A stretch of 64,000 bases of DNA from J029 sp964482495 (GTDB lineage: Bacteria; Planctomycetota; UBA1135): the NCBI GenBank assembly GCA_964482495.1, contig CAYZXS010000001.1, forward strand, positions 62,001 to 126,000, in the 5' to 3' direction. Each line of letters begins with the position of its first letter. Positions within the stretch are counted from its first letter, which is position 1. Shown here in pieces: positions 8,585-17,102 of this stretch. The translations under genes and the position numbers were made by a program. The notes under the pieces are model-generated. The model saw only the letters and a program-made list of their open reading frames with translations. It made no database searches and had not been told where the DNA came from.

Positions 8585-9625
8585 ATGGCTGACGTCCATT
8601 TCTGCAACCTGTGTGACCGTTCCGTGCCGCTCGCCGAAGTGCAGGACGGCTCTTCCGTCCGGCTCGGAGACCGCCTGCTCTGCCCGGACTGCCTCGAGTT
8701 GATCGGGAAGGCGGACGTCGGAGGCGGAGGCGGCGGCGGGCTCGGCGTCGTTTCCCTGGTCGCGGCCCTGCTGGGCTGGGCCGCGGCGATCTTCTTGTGG
8801 TTCCAGATCGGGAGCGCCAGCGACGGCCTGGACGGCCAGATCGGCGACACCAAGGGCGAGCTCACGGGCCAGATCGAGGCCTCCGCGATCGCCTCCGCCG
8901 CCGCCGCGCAGGGCAATCGAGAGGACCTGGCGCTGCTCCGGGAGGAGCTGCAAGTGCTCCGGGACGGTCACGAGGCCTTGGGCCAGGCCACCAGCCTCGG
9001 CCTGGAGGAGGCCCAGTCGTCGCTCGCCGGCCTGGCCCCGCTGGCCGCGGAGCAGGACAAGCTCTCGCAGCGCTTCGGCAAGTTCGAGGCCACCCTGTCG
9101 GTGGTGGAGGACCGCCAGCGCGCCTCCCGCTCCAACCAGGAGGGCCTGCGGGACCGGCTCAAGCGCCTCGAGGACATGACCGACGCCCTCGCCGCCGCCG
9201 CCCCCAAGGAGGACGAGAGCGCCTTCTCGGCCGAGATCTCGGCGCTGCTGCGGAAGCTCCAGGACGAGGACCCCGAGGTCCGCTACGGCGCGCTCGAGAA
9301 GCTGTCGGCGATGCAGGACGAGCGCCTGCTTCCGCACCTCTACCCGCTGCTGGCCGACCCCTACGAGTTCACCCGCTTCCTGGCCGCCCACACCTTCAGC
9401 GAGTGGGACGCCCGTCCGGCCGTCCCGCACCTGGTCGAGGCCCTGATGGACGAGGTGACCTTCGTCCGCGAGGCGGCGGTCCGGGCCCTGCGGCGCATCA
9501 CCGGCCAGAACTTCGGGTACCAGCACGAGGGCGACGGCGAGCAGGCCAAGGCCGAGCGCCAGGCCGCCTATGAGCTCTGGAAGACCTGGTGGCAGGCCAA
9601 CGGCGCGGAGTTCCTGAAGGGCTGA
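8585..9625 (+). CDS. Zinc-ribbon / coiled-coil / HEAT-repeat membrane protein
   Basis: A 346-residue protein in four visible parts. A CxxC...CxxC zinc ribbon occupies residues about 7-40 (CNLC, CPDC). A glycine-rich linker is followed by one transmembrane helix (VVSLVAALLGWAAAIFLWF). A long coiled coil (about 85-215) comes next. The C-terminal domain has two or three HEAT/PBS-lyase-type repeats, visible as DEDPEVRYGALEKL, DPYEFTRFLAAHTF and DEVTFVREAAVRAL. The same family layout (small zinc finger, membrane helix, HEAT) occurs in Planctomycetota proteins of unknown role. A protein-protein scaffold is the likely job. The ATG at 8585 is preceded 7 bases upstream by a -10-like TATCCT. Confidence 0.82.
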   Translation: MADVHFCNLCDRSVPLAEVQDGSSVRLGDRLLCPDCLELIGKADVGGGGGGGLGVVSLVAALLGWAAAIFLWFQIGSASDGLDGQIGDTKGELTGQIEASAIASAAAAQGNREDLALLREELQVLRDGHEALGQATSLGLEEAQSSLAGLAPLAAEQDKLSQRFGKFEATLSVVEDRQRASRSNQEGLRDRLKRLEDMTDALAAAAPKEDESAFSAEISALLRKLQDEDPEVRYGALEKLSAMQDERLLPHLYPLLADPYEFTRFLAAHTFSEWDARPAVPHLVEALMDEVTFVREAAVRALRRITGQNFGYQHEGDGEQAKAERQAAYELWKTWWQANGAEFLKG

Positions 9626-9674
9626 GCGGCGGTTTCGAGCGGCTTCCACCCTGGTTTCGCGGCCGGGGCGGGGC

Positions 9675-9680
9675 TAGTAT
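9675..9680 (+). promoter_or_regulatory. Candidate -10 element upstream of mdh (TAGTAT)
   Basis: The 136-base gap between the HEAT protein and mdh contains GGCTAGTAT. TAGTAT is a good -10 match, and the -35 region 17 bases upstream (TGGTTT) is weak. It would give mdh a leader of roughly 75 bases containing the Shine-Dalgarno. Confidence 0.35.
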
Positions 9681-9761
9681 CTCTCGCCTTTTTGCCGCGC
9701 CATGCCCCGGTTCTGGGGAGAGGCGGCGCGGCGCACCCCAACTCCCTGCAGGAGAAGAACC

Positions 9762-10700
9762 ATGACTCGTGTCACCGTGGTCGGCGCCGGATTCGTCGGC
9801 ATGACCTGCGCTCAGCGCCTCGCCGAGAAGGAACTAGCCGAAGAGGTCGTCCTGATCGACATCCTCGAGGGACGCCCGCAGGGCATCGCCCTCGACCTGA
9901 ACCAGGCCGCCGCCATCGAGGGGTATCAGTGCCGCCTGATCGGCACCAACGACCCCAAGGACACCTATGGCTCGGACTTGGTCATCATGACCGCCGGCCT
10001 CCCGCGCAAGCCGGGGATGGACCGCAGCGACCTGCTCGAGGTCAACGGCAAGATCATCAACGCCGTCGCGGACTACGTGAAGACCGGCTCCCCGGACGCC
10101 CGGGTGATCGTGGTCTCGAACCCGCTCGACACCATGGTCTACCTGATGGCGGCCCAGCTCGGCTTCGACAAGAACCGGGTGGTGGGAATGGCCGGCGCCC
10201 TGGACTCGGCCCGGATGAGCTTCTTCATCAGCGAGAAGCAGGGCGGCGGCATCGCGGACGCCCGCTGCATGGTGCTCGGCGGCCACGGCGACTCGATGGT
10301 GCCGATGCCGGCCTTCTCGACCGTCGACGGCGTCTCGATCACGGCCCTGCTGCCGGACGACCAGATCGACGCCATCAACGAGCGCACCAAGAAGGGCGGC
10401 GGCGAGATCGTGGCCCTGCTGAAGACCGGCTCGGCCTACTACGCGCCCGCCTCGGGGGCCGTGGCCATGGCCAAGGCGATCCTGCGCAACGAGAACCGGC
10501 TCGTGCCCTGCGCCGGCTACCTGAGCGGCCAGTACGGCCTCGATGACATCTTCATGGGCGTGCCCTGCATCCTCGGCGCCAACGGCGTCGAGCGGGTGAT
10601 CGAGCTCGAGCTCTCCGAGTCCGACTCGGCGCTGCTCCAGAAGTCGGCCGAGGCCATCCGCAAGGACCTCGAGCTCCTGCGGGAGAAGAACCTGCTCTAG
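9762..10700 (+). CDS. mdh: Malate dehydrogenase (LDH-like type)
   Basis: NAD-dependent interconversion of malate and oxaloacetate in the TCA cycle. The Rossmann GAGFVG motif is at residues 8-13 and D33 fits NAD preference. Substrate-binding arginines are R82 (LPRKPGM), R88 (MDRSD) and R151; the catalytic H175 is in GGHGDSMVP. R82 in the mobile loop indicates malate rather than lactate specificity. Length 312 is typical. The ATG at 9762 is preferred over an earlier in-frame start because GGAGAAG lies 5 bases upstream and the N-terminus then begins exactly at the Rossmann strand. pyk follows after 39 bases. Confidence 0.95.
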   Translation: MTRVTVVGAGFVGMTCAQRLAEKELAEEVVLIDILEGRPQGIALDLNQAAAIEGYQCRLIGTNDPKDTYGSDLVIMTAGLPRKPGMDRSDLLEVNGKIINAVADYVKTGSPDARVIVVSNPLDTMVYLMAAQLGFDKNRVVGMAGALDSARMSFFISEKQGGGIADARCMVLGGHGDSMVPMPAFSTVDGVSITALLPDDQIDAINERTKKGGGEIVALLKTGSAYYAPASGAVAMAKAILRNENRLVPCAGYLSGQYGLDDIFMGVPCILGANGVERVIELELSESDSALLQKSAEAIRKDLELLREKNLL

Positions 10701-10739
10701 GGCGGGTTCCTCCCCTGGATTCCCCGCCGGGCCTCGACC

Positions 10740-12209
10740 ATGCTCGAACGCCACCTCGCCCGGACCAAGATCCTCGCCACTCTCGGACCCGCGTCGGCGA
10801 CCACGACGCGGATCCGGGAGATGGTGCGCGGCGGCGTCGACGCCTTCCGCATCAACCTCAGCCACGGCGACCCGGAGACCCGGACCGCCTGGGTCAAGAA
10901 GGTCAAGAAGGTCCGCAAGGAGCTGGACCGGCCGGTCGCCATCCTGGCCGACCTGCGCGGCCCGCGGCTGCGCCTGGGCAAGCTGGAGGCGCCGCGGAAG
11001 CTGAAGCGCGGCGAGTCCGTGCGCCTGCGAGCGGGCCGCAAGGCCGCCGCCGGGGTGCTGCCCGTGGATTACCGCGGCCTCCTGAAGGACCTGCTCCCGG
11101 GCCACCGGGTCCTGCTCCGGGACGGCCGGCTCGAGCTCAAGGTGCTCGAGCGCGAGGGCCGCGAGCTGGTCTGCCAGGTTCGGCGCGGCGACTGGATCGA
11201 CTCGAATCAAGGCATCAACCTGCCCGACTCGGAGGTCAGCGCGCCGGTGCTGTCGGCCCGGGACAAGCGCGACCTGGCCTGGGCGTCGGAGGTCGGGGTC
11301 GACTGGATCGCCCTCAGCTTCGTGCGCCGCGCCAAGGACCTGGCGGTCCTGCGGCGGGCCATGGACCGGGCCGGGATCGTCGCCCCGGTGATGGCCAAGA
11401 TCGAGACCCCGGAGGCCCTCAAGAACCTGGACGAGATCGTGCGCCAGTCCAACGCCGTCATGGTCGCCCGCGGCGACCTGGCGGTGGAATTGGGCCACGA
11501 GGTGGTGCCAATCGTCCAGAAGGACGTGATCGCCACCTGCATGCAGTACGCCATCCCGGTGGTGACGGCCACCCAGATGCTCGAGAGCATGATCGAGGCC
11601 TCCCAGCCCACCCGGGCGGAGGTCTCGGACGTCGCCAACGCCGTGATCGACGGCAGCGACGCCATCATGCTCAGCGGCGAGACCGCGGTGGGGTTGGACC
11701 CGGTCAAGGTGGTCCGGACCATGAACCGGATCGCCCTGAAGACCGAATCCCACCTCTTCGGGGGCAAGCGGGAGCCGGGGAAGGGCCTGAAGAAGGTCGC
11801 CGGCTCGGTCAGCGTCTCCGAGGCCGCCACCGTCACGGCGGCGGTGGCCGCCGCTCGCCAGAGCGAGGCCCGCGGCATCCTCGCCTTTACCGAGTCCGGG
11901 AGAACCGCTAGACTGGTCAGTTCCTTCCGCTCCGGAAGACCCTTGATTGGCCTCACGGCCAACGAACGATCCTTCCATCGGATGGCCCTCTACTGGGGGG
12001 TCCGTCCCGCCCTGATCCGGCGGTTCAAGACGGTGCGCCAGATGCACCGCAACGCCGCCGCCACCCTCGGCCGGGCCTCCTGGCTCCGTCCCGATGACCT
12101 CATCGTCGCCCTGACTGGCGCGTTCTCGCGCACGGGGGCCACGAACACCGTCCGTCTCCTTCACCTCGGCCAGCTCGGCGTGGTGAACCAGCGACCCGCA
12201 GAATCGTGA
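10740..12209 (+). CDS. pyk: Pyruvate kinase
   Basis: Converts phosphoenolpyruvate and ADP to pyruvate and ATP, the last step of glycolysis. Landmarks in order: TKILATLGPAS and INLSHGD at the N-terminus, the B-domain (about 72-165), FVRRAKD, the active-site signature KIETPEAL, MVARGDLAVELG, ATQMLESM, and PTRAEVSDVANAV followed by DGSDAIMLSGETA. The C-terminal domain (about 350-480) is present. Length 489 is normal. Its last codons overlap the start of rpmH (GTGA), which is unusual company for that gene. Confidence 0.96.
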   Translation: MLERHLARTKILATLGPASATTTRIREMVRGGVDAFRINLSHGDPETRTAWVKKVKKVRKELDRPVAILADLRGPRLRLGKLEAPRKLKRGESVRLRAGRKAAAGVLPVDYRGLLKDLLPGHRVLLRDGRLELKVLEREGRELVCQVRRGDWIDSNQGINLPDSEVSAPVLSARDKRDLAWASEVGVDWIALSFVRRAKDLAVLRRAMDRAGIVAPVMAKIETPEALKNLDEIVRQSNAVMVARGDLAVELGHEVVPIVQKDVIATCMQYAIPVVTATQMLESMIEASQPTRAEVSDVANAVIDGSDAIMLSGETAVGLDPVKVVRTMNRIALKTESHLFGGKREPGKGLKKVAGSVSVSEAATVTAAVAAARQSEARGILAFTESGRTARLVSSFRSGRPLIGLTANERSFHRMALYWGVRPALIRRFKTVRQMHRNAAATLGRASWLRPDDLIVALTGAFSRTGATNTVRLLHLGQLGVVNQRPAES

Positions 12210-12346
12210 AAGGCCGTAAGACCAAGATCCGTTCCTCGAACTGCAAGCGCCGTCTGAGCGGCTTCCGCACTCGTTCCAAGACCGCCGCCGGCCGCCGCAT
12301 CATCAAGGCGAAGCGGCGGAAGCACGGCAAGTTCGTGGTCGGTTAG
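12206..12346 (+). CDS. rpmH: 50S ribosomal protein bL34
   Basis: A 46-residue, strongly basic protein, too short for most ORF filters. The core from residue 19 (GFRTRSKTAAGRRIIKAKRR) matches the bL34 signature GFRxRxxTxxGRxxLxxRRxKGR. The N-terminus (VKGRKTKIRSSNCKRRLS) differs from the usual MKRTYQPS but keeps the basic character. It starts at GTG overlapping the pyk stop by 4 bases, so it would be translated by coupling to pyk. In most bacteria rpmH sits with rnpA near dnaA; there is no rnpA here. It ends before a hairpin at 12364-12401. Confidence 0.85.
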   Translation: MKGRKTKIRSSNCKRRLSGFRTRSKTAAGRRIIKAKRRKHGKFVVG

Positions 12347-12363
12347 TCCCTGCAGGGCGCTCC

Positions 12364-12401
12364 AGACACCCCAGGTCGGCCTCCGGGCGGGCCTGGGGTC
12401 T
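12364..12401 (+). terminator. Hairpin after pyk-rpmH
   Basis: Left arm 12364-12375 (AGAC-A-CCCCAGG) pairs with right arm 12392-12401 (CCTGGGGTCT) with one bulged A. No U-tract follows, so it is either a factor-dependent end or a barrier between the converging genes. Confidence 0.5.
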
Positions 12402-12451
12402 CGTGCCTTCTGGAGGTCCTGGGCCTCACTCAGGAGGGTGGGGCCGGGAGA

Positions 12452-13279
12452 TCAGCCCTGGTTCTCCAGCATCCGCTGGCGCAGGCGCTGGAGCTGCTCC
12501 TCGGAGAGCAGCAGCAGGAGCTCGCGGCCCTTGGCTTGCACTCGTTGGCGGCTATCCGCGCCGGCGCGCTTCCAGGCTCGGCGGGCGCCGCGGAAGCGGC
12601 CGCCCTCGTCGTTGCCGGACTCGGCGGTGCTGCCTTCGCCGCCCTCGGCGTGGGGCCGGTCCAGCTGGCTGATCAGCTTGGCGGGCAGGGCTTCGAGCAG
12701 CTCGGCGGGCAAGGCGTCGAGGCCGAGCTCCTGGTAGCGGGAGAGGAGGAGGCGCATCAGGTAGAGGCCGCGGCCGGCCCGGACCACCTGGATCTGGACC
12801 TCATCGTCCTCGTCTTCATCGCCCAGGGCGGTGGCGTGGCTCCACTCCAGGACCAGCGGCCCGAAGGCGACCCCAGCGGGCAGCACCTGGGGGCTGGTCG
12901 GGAGCGCCAGGGAGGGCATGCCGCGGCCTGCGGGGTGGTCGGGCTGGGCGACCGTGGCGGTGGCGGTCGGCGCGGCCGCTTCGGCGCCAGGGTCCTGCTC
13001 CAATTCGTTCTCCGGGTCGGCCTGGAGGAAGTCCAGGGGATCACCTTCGGAGACGGGGGAGACGCTTCGCAGGGTCTCCGGAGCGGCAGGCGAGCCGGGA
13101 GCCGGCTCTTGGTCGGTGCTCCGCGTGGCCGCAGGGGGAGGGTCGATCGGGTCCGCCGAGGCCGCCTGCCCGGGGGCAGGGGGGCAGATCACGTTCATGA
13201 CCAGGAATGCGGATCCTGTCACGGCCACGATCCAGGCCAGGACAAATCCGGGACGCACGGGTGCGGAGGCCAGGTCCAT
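12452..13279 (-). CDS. Hypothetical single-span membrane protein with disordered middle
   Basis: A 275-residue protein I do not recognise. A short cytoplasmic N-terminus is followed by one hydrophobic helix (VLAWIVAVTGSAFLVMNVICPP, about 13-34), then a 90-residue Pro/Ala/Glu-rich, probably disordered region. After that comes a small folded segment (GVAFGPLVLEWSHATALGDEDEDDEVQIQVVRAGRG) and a highly charged, coiled-coil-like C-terminus (LLLLLSEEQLQRLRQRM). I chose the ATG at 13279 because translation upstream of it has no domain character. It converges on rpmH and diverges from sucC. Confidence 0.65.
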   Translation of the reverse strand: MDLASAPVRPGFVLAWIVAVTGSAFLVMNVICPPAPGQAASADPIDPPPAATRSTDQEPAPGSPAAPETLRSVSPVSEGDPLDFLQADPENELEQDPGAEAAAPTATATVAQPDHPAGRGMPSLALPTSPQVLPAGVAFGPLVLEWSHATALGDEDEDDEVQIQVVRAGRGLYLMRLLLSRYQELGLDALPAELLEALPAKLISQLDRPHAEGGEGSTAESGNDEGGRFRGARRAWKRAGADSRQRVQAKGRELLLLLSEEQLQRLRQRMLENQG

Positions 13280-13409
13280 TGGGGATGATCTCTGAGGGGG
13301 TGACGGATCGGCCGGAGGGGAAGTTCCAGTCTTTCCCCAAGTATGGCACCCTTCCCGGGAATCTGCAGCGGATCTATCCTGTAGGACTCGACCGCCGTCG
13401 ACGTCCGTC

Positions 13410-14579
<1,170 letters not shown>

Positions 14580-14590
14580 GGTAGAGAGTA

Positions 14591-15469
14591 ATGGCCATCT
14601 TCATCCAAGAGGACACCAAGGTCCTGGTTCAAGGCTTCACCGGCAAGAACGGCACCTTCCACAGCGAGCAGGCGATCGCCTACGGTACCAACGTCGTCGG
14701 CGGCGTGACCCCGGGCAAGGGCGGCGGCAGCCACCTCGGCCTGCCGGTCTTCCACACTGTCGCCGACGCCGTCGCGGAGACCGGCGCCACGGCCTCGGTG
14801 ATCTACGTGCCGGCGGCCTTCGCCGCCGACGGCATCCTCGAGGCGGCCGACGCCGGCATCGAGACCGTGGTCTGCATCACCGAGGGCATCCCGGTGATGG
14901 ACATGGCGAAGGTCCACGACGCCTTGAAGGGCGGCGGCACGCGCGTGGTCGGCCCGAACTGCCCCGGCGTGATCACGCCCGGGGCCGACGGCAAGGGCTG
15001 CAAGATCGGGATCATGCCGGCCTACATCCACCGCAAGGGCTCCGTCGGCATCGTCAGCCGCTCGGGCACGCTGACCTACGAAGCGGTGTGGCAGGTGACC
15101 AATGAGGGCCTCGGTCAGTCGACCTGCGTCGGCATCGGCGGCGACCCGCTTCCGGGCACCAACTTCATCGACGTGCTGCGCGGCTTCCAGGACGACCCGG
15201 AGACCGACTCGATCGTCATGATCGGCGAGATCGGCGGCAGCGCTGAGGAAGAGGCCGCGGCCTTTATCAAGGACTACGTCACCAAGCCCGTCGTCGGCTT
15301 CATCGCCGGCCGGACTGCCCCTCCCGGGAAGCGCATGGGCCACGCCGGCGCGATCATCTCCGGTGGCGCCGGCACCGCCGACGCCAAGATCGCCGCCCTG
15401 GAGGCGGCCGGCGTTCGCATCGCCCCCAACCCCTCGGTCCTGGGCAAGACCCTCACGGAGATCCGATAA
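14591..15469 (+). CDS. sucD: Succinyl-CoA ligase (ADP-forming) subunit alpha
   Basis: Alpha subunit carrying the CoA-binding Rossmann domain and the phosphorylated histidine. Seen are VQGFTGKNGTFHSEQA (CoA site), GGVTPGKGG, GPNCPGVITPG and the phospho-histidine segment MGHAGAIISGG. A GAGG/GAGAG Shine-Dalgarno sits between sucC and sucD. Length 292 is normal. The gene ends TAA at 15469, and two bases later the palindromic repeat begins. Confidence 0.96.
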   Translation: MAIFIQEDTKVLVQGFTGKNGTFHSEQAIAYGTNVVGGVTPGKGGGSHLGLPVFHTVADAVAETGATASVIYVPAAFAADGILEAADAGIETVVCITEGIPVMDMAKVHDALKGGGTRVVGPNCPGVITPGADGKGCKIGIMPAYIHRKGSVGIVSRSGTLTYEAVWQVTNEGLGQSTCVGIGGDPLPGTNFIDVLRGFQDDPETDSIVMIGEIGGSAEEEAAAFIKDYVTKPVVGFIAGRTAPPGKRMGHAGAIISGGAGTADAKIAALEAAGVRIAPNPSVLGKTLTEIR

Positions 15470-15471
15470 AC

Positions 15472-15540
15472 AATCGGGGTCAGACATCGATTGAAATGCG
15501 AGGTCCGACCTCTCAATTCAATCGATGTCTGACCCCGATT
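15472..15540. repeat. Palindromic REP-like element, copy 1
   Basis: Perfect 24-bp inverted arms 15472-15495 and 15517-15540, separated by 21 bases that contain a smaller inverted repeat GAGGTC-C-GACCTC (15500-15512). The arm core CGGGGTCAGACATCGATTG is identical to copy 2 at 34.9 kb. It starts two bases after the sucD stop, and its right arm contains the ATG of the next gene. It could also act as a terminator or processing hairpin for sucCD. It resembles the REP/RAYT class of dispersed palindromes, but no transposase is present. Confidence 0.9.
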
Positions 15541-16190
15541 TGAGCTACCAGCATCCGCGGACGGGGGAGTGGGCGCACGACGTCCGGGACCCGCTCGGGG
15601 AGGCGCGGTTCAGCTTCGTCGAGCCCGCTGCGGCGCTCCGACCGCCGGCGGGGCCGTTGCATCGAATCCTGGAGGTCGGCTTCGGCCGCGGCTTGAACAC
15701 GGCGGTGGCGCTCGCCCTGCTCGCCGAGGCTGGCTATTCGGGCGCGCTGCGCTGCCTCGGCCTCGAGCCCTTCCCGGACCGGCTCCTTCCCTGGCCACCC
15801 GTCCCCGCCCCGATCGCGGCGACCGCCCCGTGGTGGGGGCGCGAGCCTGGCCCTTGGGCCTGCGCGGGGCGGCCGGGCTGGCGCGGCGAAGTCTTGGCGG
15901 CCCCGGCGCCGGAGGCCCTCCCGTCCGGCTGGGGTGCCGATTGGATCTTCCTGGACCTGCACTCGCCAGGGGCCCATCCCGAGGATTGGAAGCCGGGCCT
16001 GGTGACGGCCCTGACAGCGGCCGCCGCCCCGGGCGCGGTCCTGACCAGCTATTGCTGCGCCCGCAGCCTCCGGGACCCCCTCGCGGCCGCCGGCTGGCGG
16101 GTGGAGCGGCTGCGCCAGAAGGGCCGCCGCGACCGACTCCGGGCACAGTTCCCGAAGGGGGGCGGTGGCGGCGCCCCGGCGGAGGCATAA
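15525..16190 (+). CDS. MnmC/MnmD-like SAM-dependent tRNA wobble-uridine methyltransferase
   Basis: A 221-residue protein resembling the DUF752 methyltransferase domain (MnmC N-terminal half, or stand-alone MnmD), which makes mnm5U34 from nm5U34. Landmarks: HPRTGEWAHDVRDPLGEARF (substrate side), the SAM site ILEVGFGRGLNTAVAL (about 45-60), WIFLDLHSPGAHPEDW (matching the family D..SP..NP..W motif) and LTSYCCARSLRDPLAAAGW. The FAD-dependent MnmC2 half is absent. The start codon and first five residues (MSDPD) lie inside the palindromic repeat; a TTG at 15540 is an alternative start just outside it. No Shine-Dalgarno is evident. Confidence 0.72.
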   Translation: MSDPDLSYQHPRTGEWAHDVRDPLGEARFSFVEPAAALRPPAGPLHRILEVGFGRGLNTAVALALLAEAGYSGALRCLGLEPFPDRLLPWPPVPAPIAATAPWWGREPGPWACAGRPGWRGEVLAAPAPEALPSGWGADWIFLDLHSPGAHPEDWKPGLVTALTAAAAPGAVLTSYCCARSLRDPLAAAGWRVERLRQKGRRDRLRAQFPKGGGGGAPAEA

Positions 16191-16215
16191 TGTGCCCGGC
16201 TCTGACCGCGAACCC

Positions 16216-16482
16216 ATGCGCACCGTCTCCCGCCTCCTGCCGGCCGCCTTGATCCTGCTGTTCCTCCCGTCGTGCCTGACCGGAGGATTCGGCGGCCCCG
16301 AGCTGATCATCATCGGCGCCGTCCTGCTGCTGCTCTTCGGCGGACGCAAGCTGCCCGAATTGATGCGGGGCATGGGCTCCGGCATCAACGAGTTCAAGAA
16401 GGGCCTGAAGGACGGCGAAGGCGAGGACGACGACGACGACGCTCCCAAGAAGGAGATCCCCTCCTCCGACGACGAGAAGTGA
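16216..16482 (+). CDS. TatA/TatE-like twin-arginine translocase component with an extra N-terminal leader
   Basis: An 88-residue protein whose residues 27-65 match TatA: FGGPELIIIGAVLLLLFGGRKLPELMRGMGSGINEFKKGLKDG, that is, a short membrane helix, FGxxKLPEL hinge and amphipathic helix. The C-terminus is acidic. TatA normally starts almost directly at that helix. Here about 24 extra residues form a signal-like hydrophobic stretch ending LPSC, which looks like a lipobox. The ATG at 16216 is the natural start; a later start would need a rare codon. A -10-like CATAAT lies about 20 bases upstream. tatC is not in the window. Confidence 0.8.
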   Translation: MRTVSRLLPAALILLFLPSCLTGGFGGPELIIIGAVLLLLFGGRKLPELMRGMGSGINEFKKGLKDGEGEDDDDDAPKKEIPSSDDEK

Positions 16483-17102
16483 CCGCCGCCTCCGCCGGCC
16501 CGCGCCCGGGCTGGACGGGCGCCCTCTTGGTGGGCGGCAAGTCGCGACGCATGGGCCAGGACAAGCTCCTGCTCCCCCTCGGCGCCGGCCGCCTGGTCGA
16601 CCGCCCGGCCGAGGTCCTGCGCCGCCGCTGCCCGGAGCTGATCTGCGCCGGCCGCGAGCTCGGCCTGGCGGGCTTCCGCTTCGTGCCTGATCCGGTCCCG
16701 GATAGCGGGCCGCTGGCCGGCCTGGTGGCCGCCCTCGAGGCCGCCCGGTCCGACTGGCTCCTGGCCTTGGCCGGGGACCTGCCCGGGGTCACCGCCGAAT
16801 TCCTGCTCGAGCTCCAGGAGCGGGCCGAGCGCCACCCGGAGCAGGCCTTGATCCCTGAGCTGGACGGCCGCGCCGAGCCGCTCGTGGCCGCTTGGCCGGT
16901 CTCCGCCGCTGGCCCGCTGCGCGCCGCCCTGGAGCAGGGGCGCCGCTCGCTGCACCGAGCCGCGGAATGCCTCCCGCGCCGCCGCTGGGCGCTGCCCGAC
17001 TCGGCTAAGATGCGCGCCATTCTGCGCAATCTGAACGCCCCGGACGACTGGCGGGCGTTCACGGGCGGAGAGCCGCCCCGCGAGGACCCCGATCGTGCCT
17101 GA
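16479..17102 (+). CDS. mobA: MobA-like molybdenum cofactor guanylyltransferase
   Basis: A 207-residue nucleotidyltransferase of the MobA family, which attaches GMP to molybdopterin. The N-terminal signature GALLVGGKSRRMGQDKLLL (usual form LAGGxSxRMGxDK) is clear; the usual first alanine-glycine is valine-glycine here. Later blocks are FVPDPVPDSGPLAGLVAAL and LALAGDLPGV (metal-binding aspartate). It begins at GTG overlapping the tatA-like stop (GTGA) and overlaps the next gene by 8 bases. Linkage to a Tat component fits, since many molybdoenzymes are Tat exported; that is inference. Confidence 0.85.
   Translation: MTAASAGPRPGWTGALLVGGKSRRMGQDKLLLPLGAGRLVDRPAEVLRRRCPELICAGRELGLAGFRFVPDPVPDSGPLAGLVAALEAARSDWLLALAGDLPGVTAEFLLELQERAERHPEQALIPELDGRAEPLVAAWPVSAAGPLRAALEQGRRSLHRAAECLPRRRWALPDSAKMRAILRNLNAPDDWRAFTGGEPPREDPDRA

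Noticed and set aside
9834..12164. 776-codon open frame antisense to mdh and pyk
   Set aside because: Composition is that of shadow frames (His/Asp/Gly/Val/Leu-rich), and both sense genes are unambiguous.
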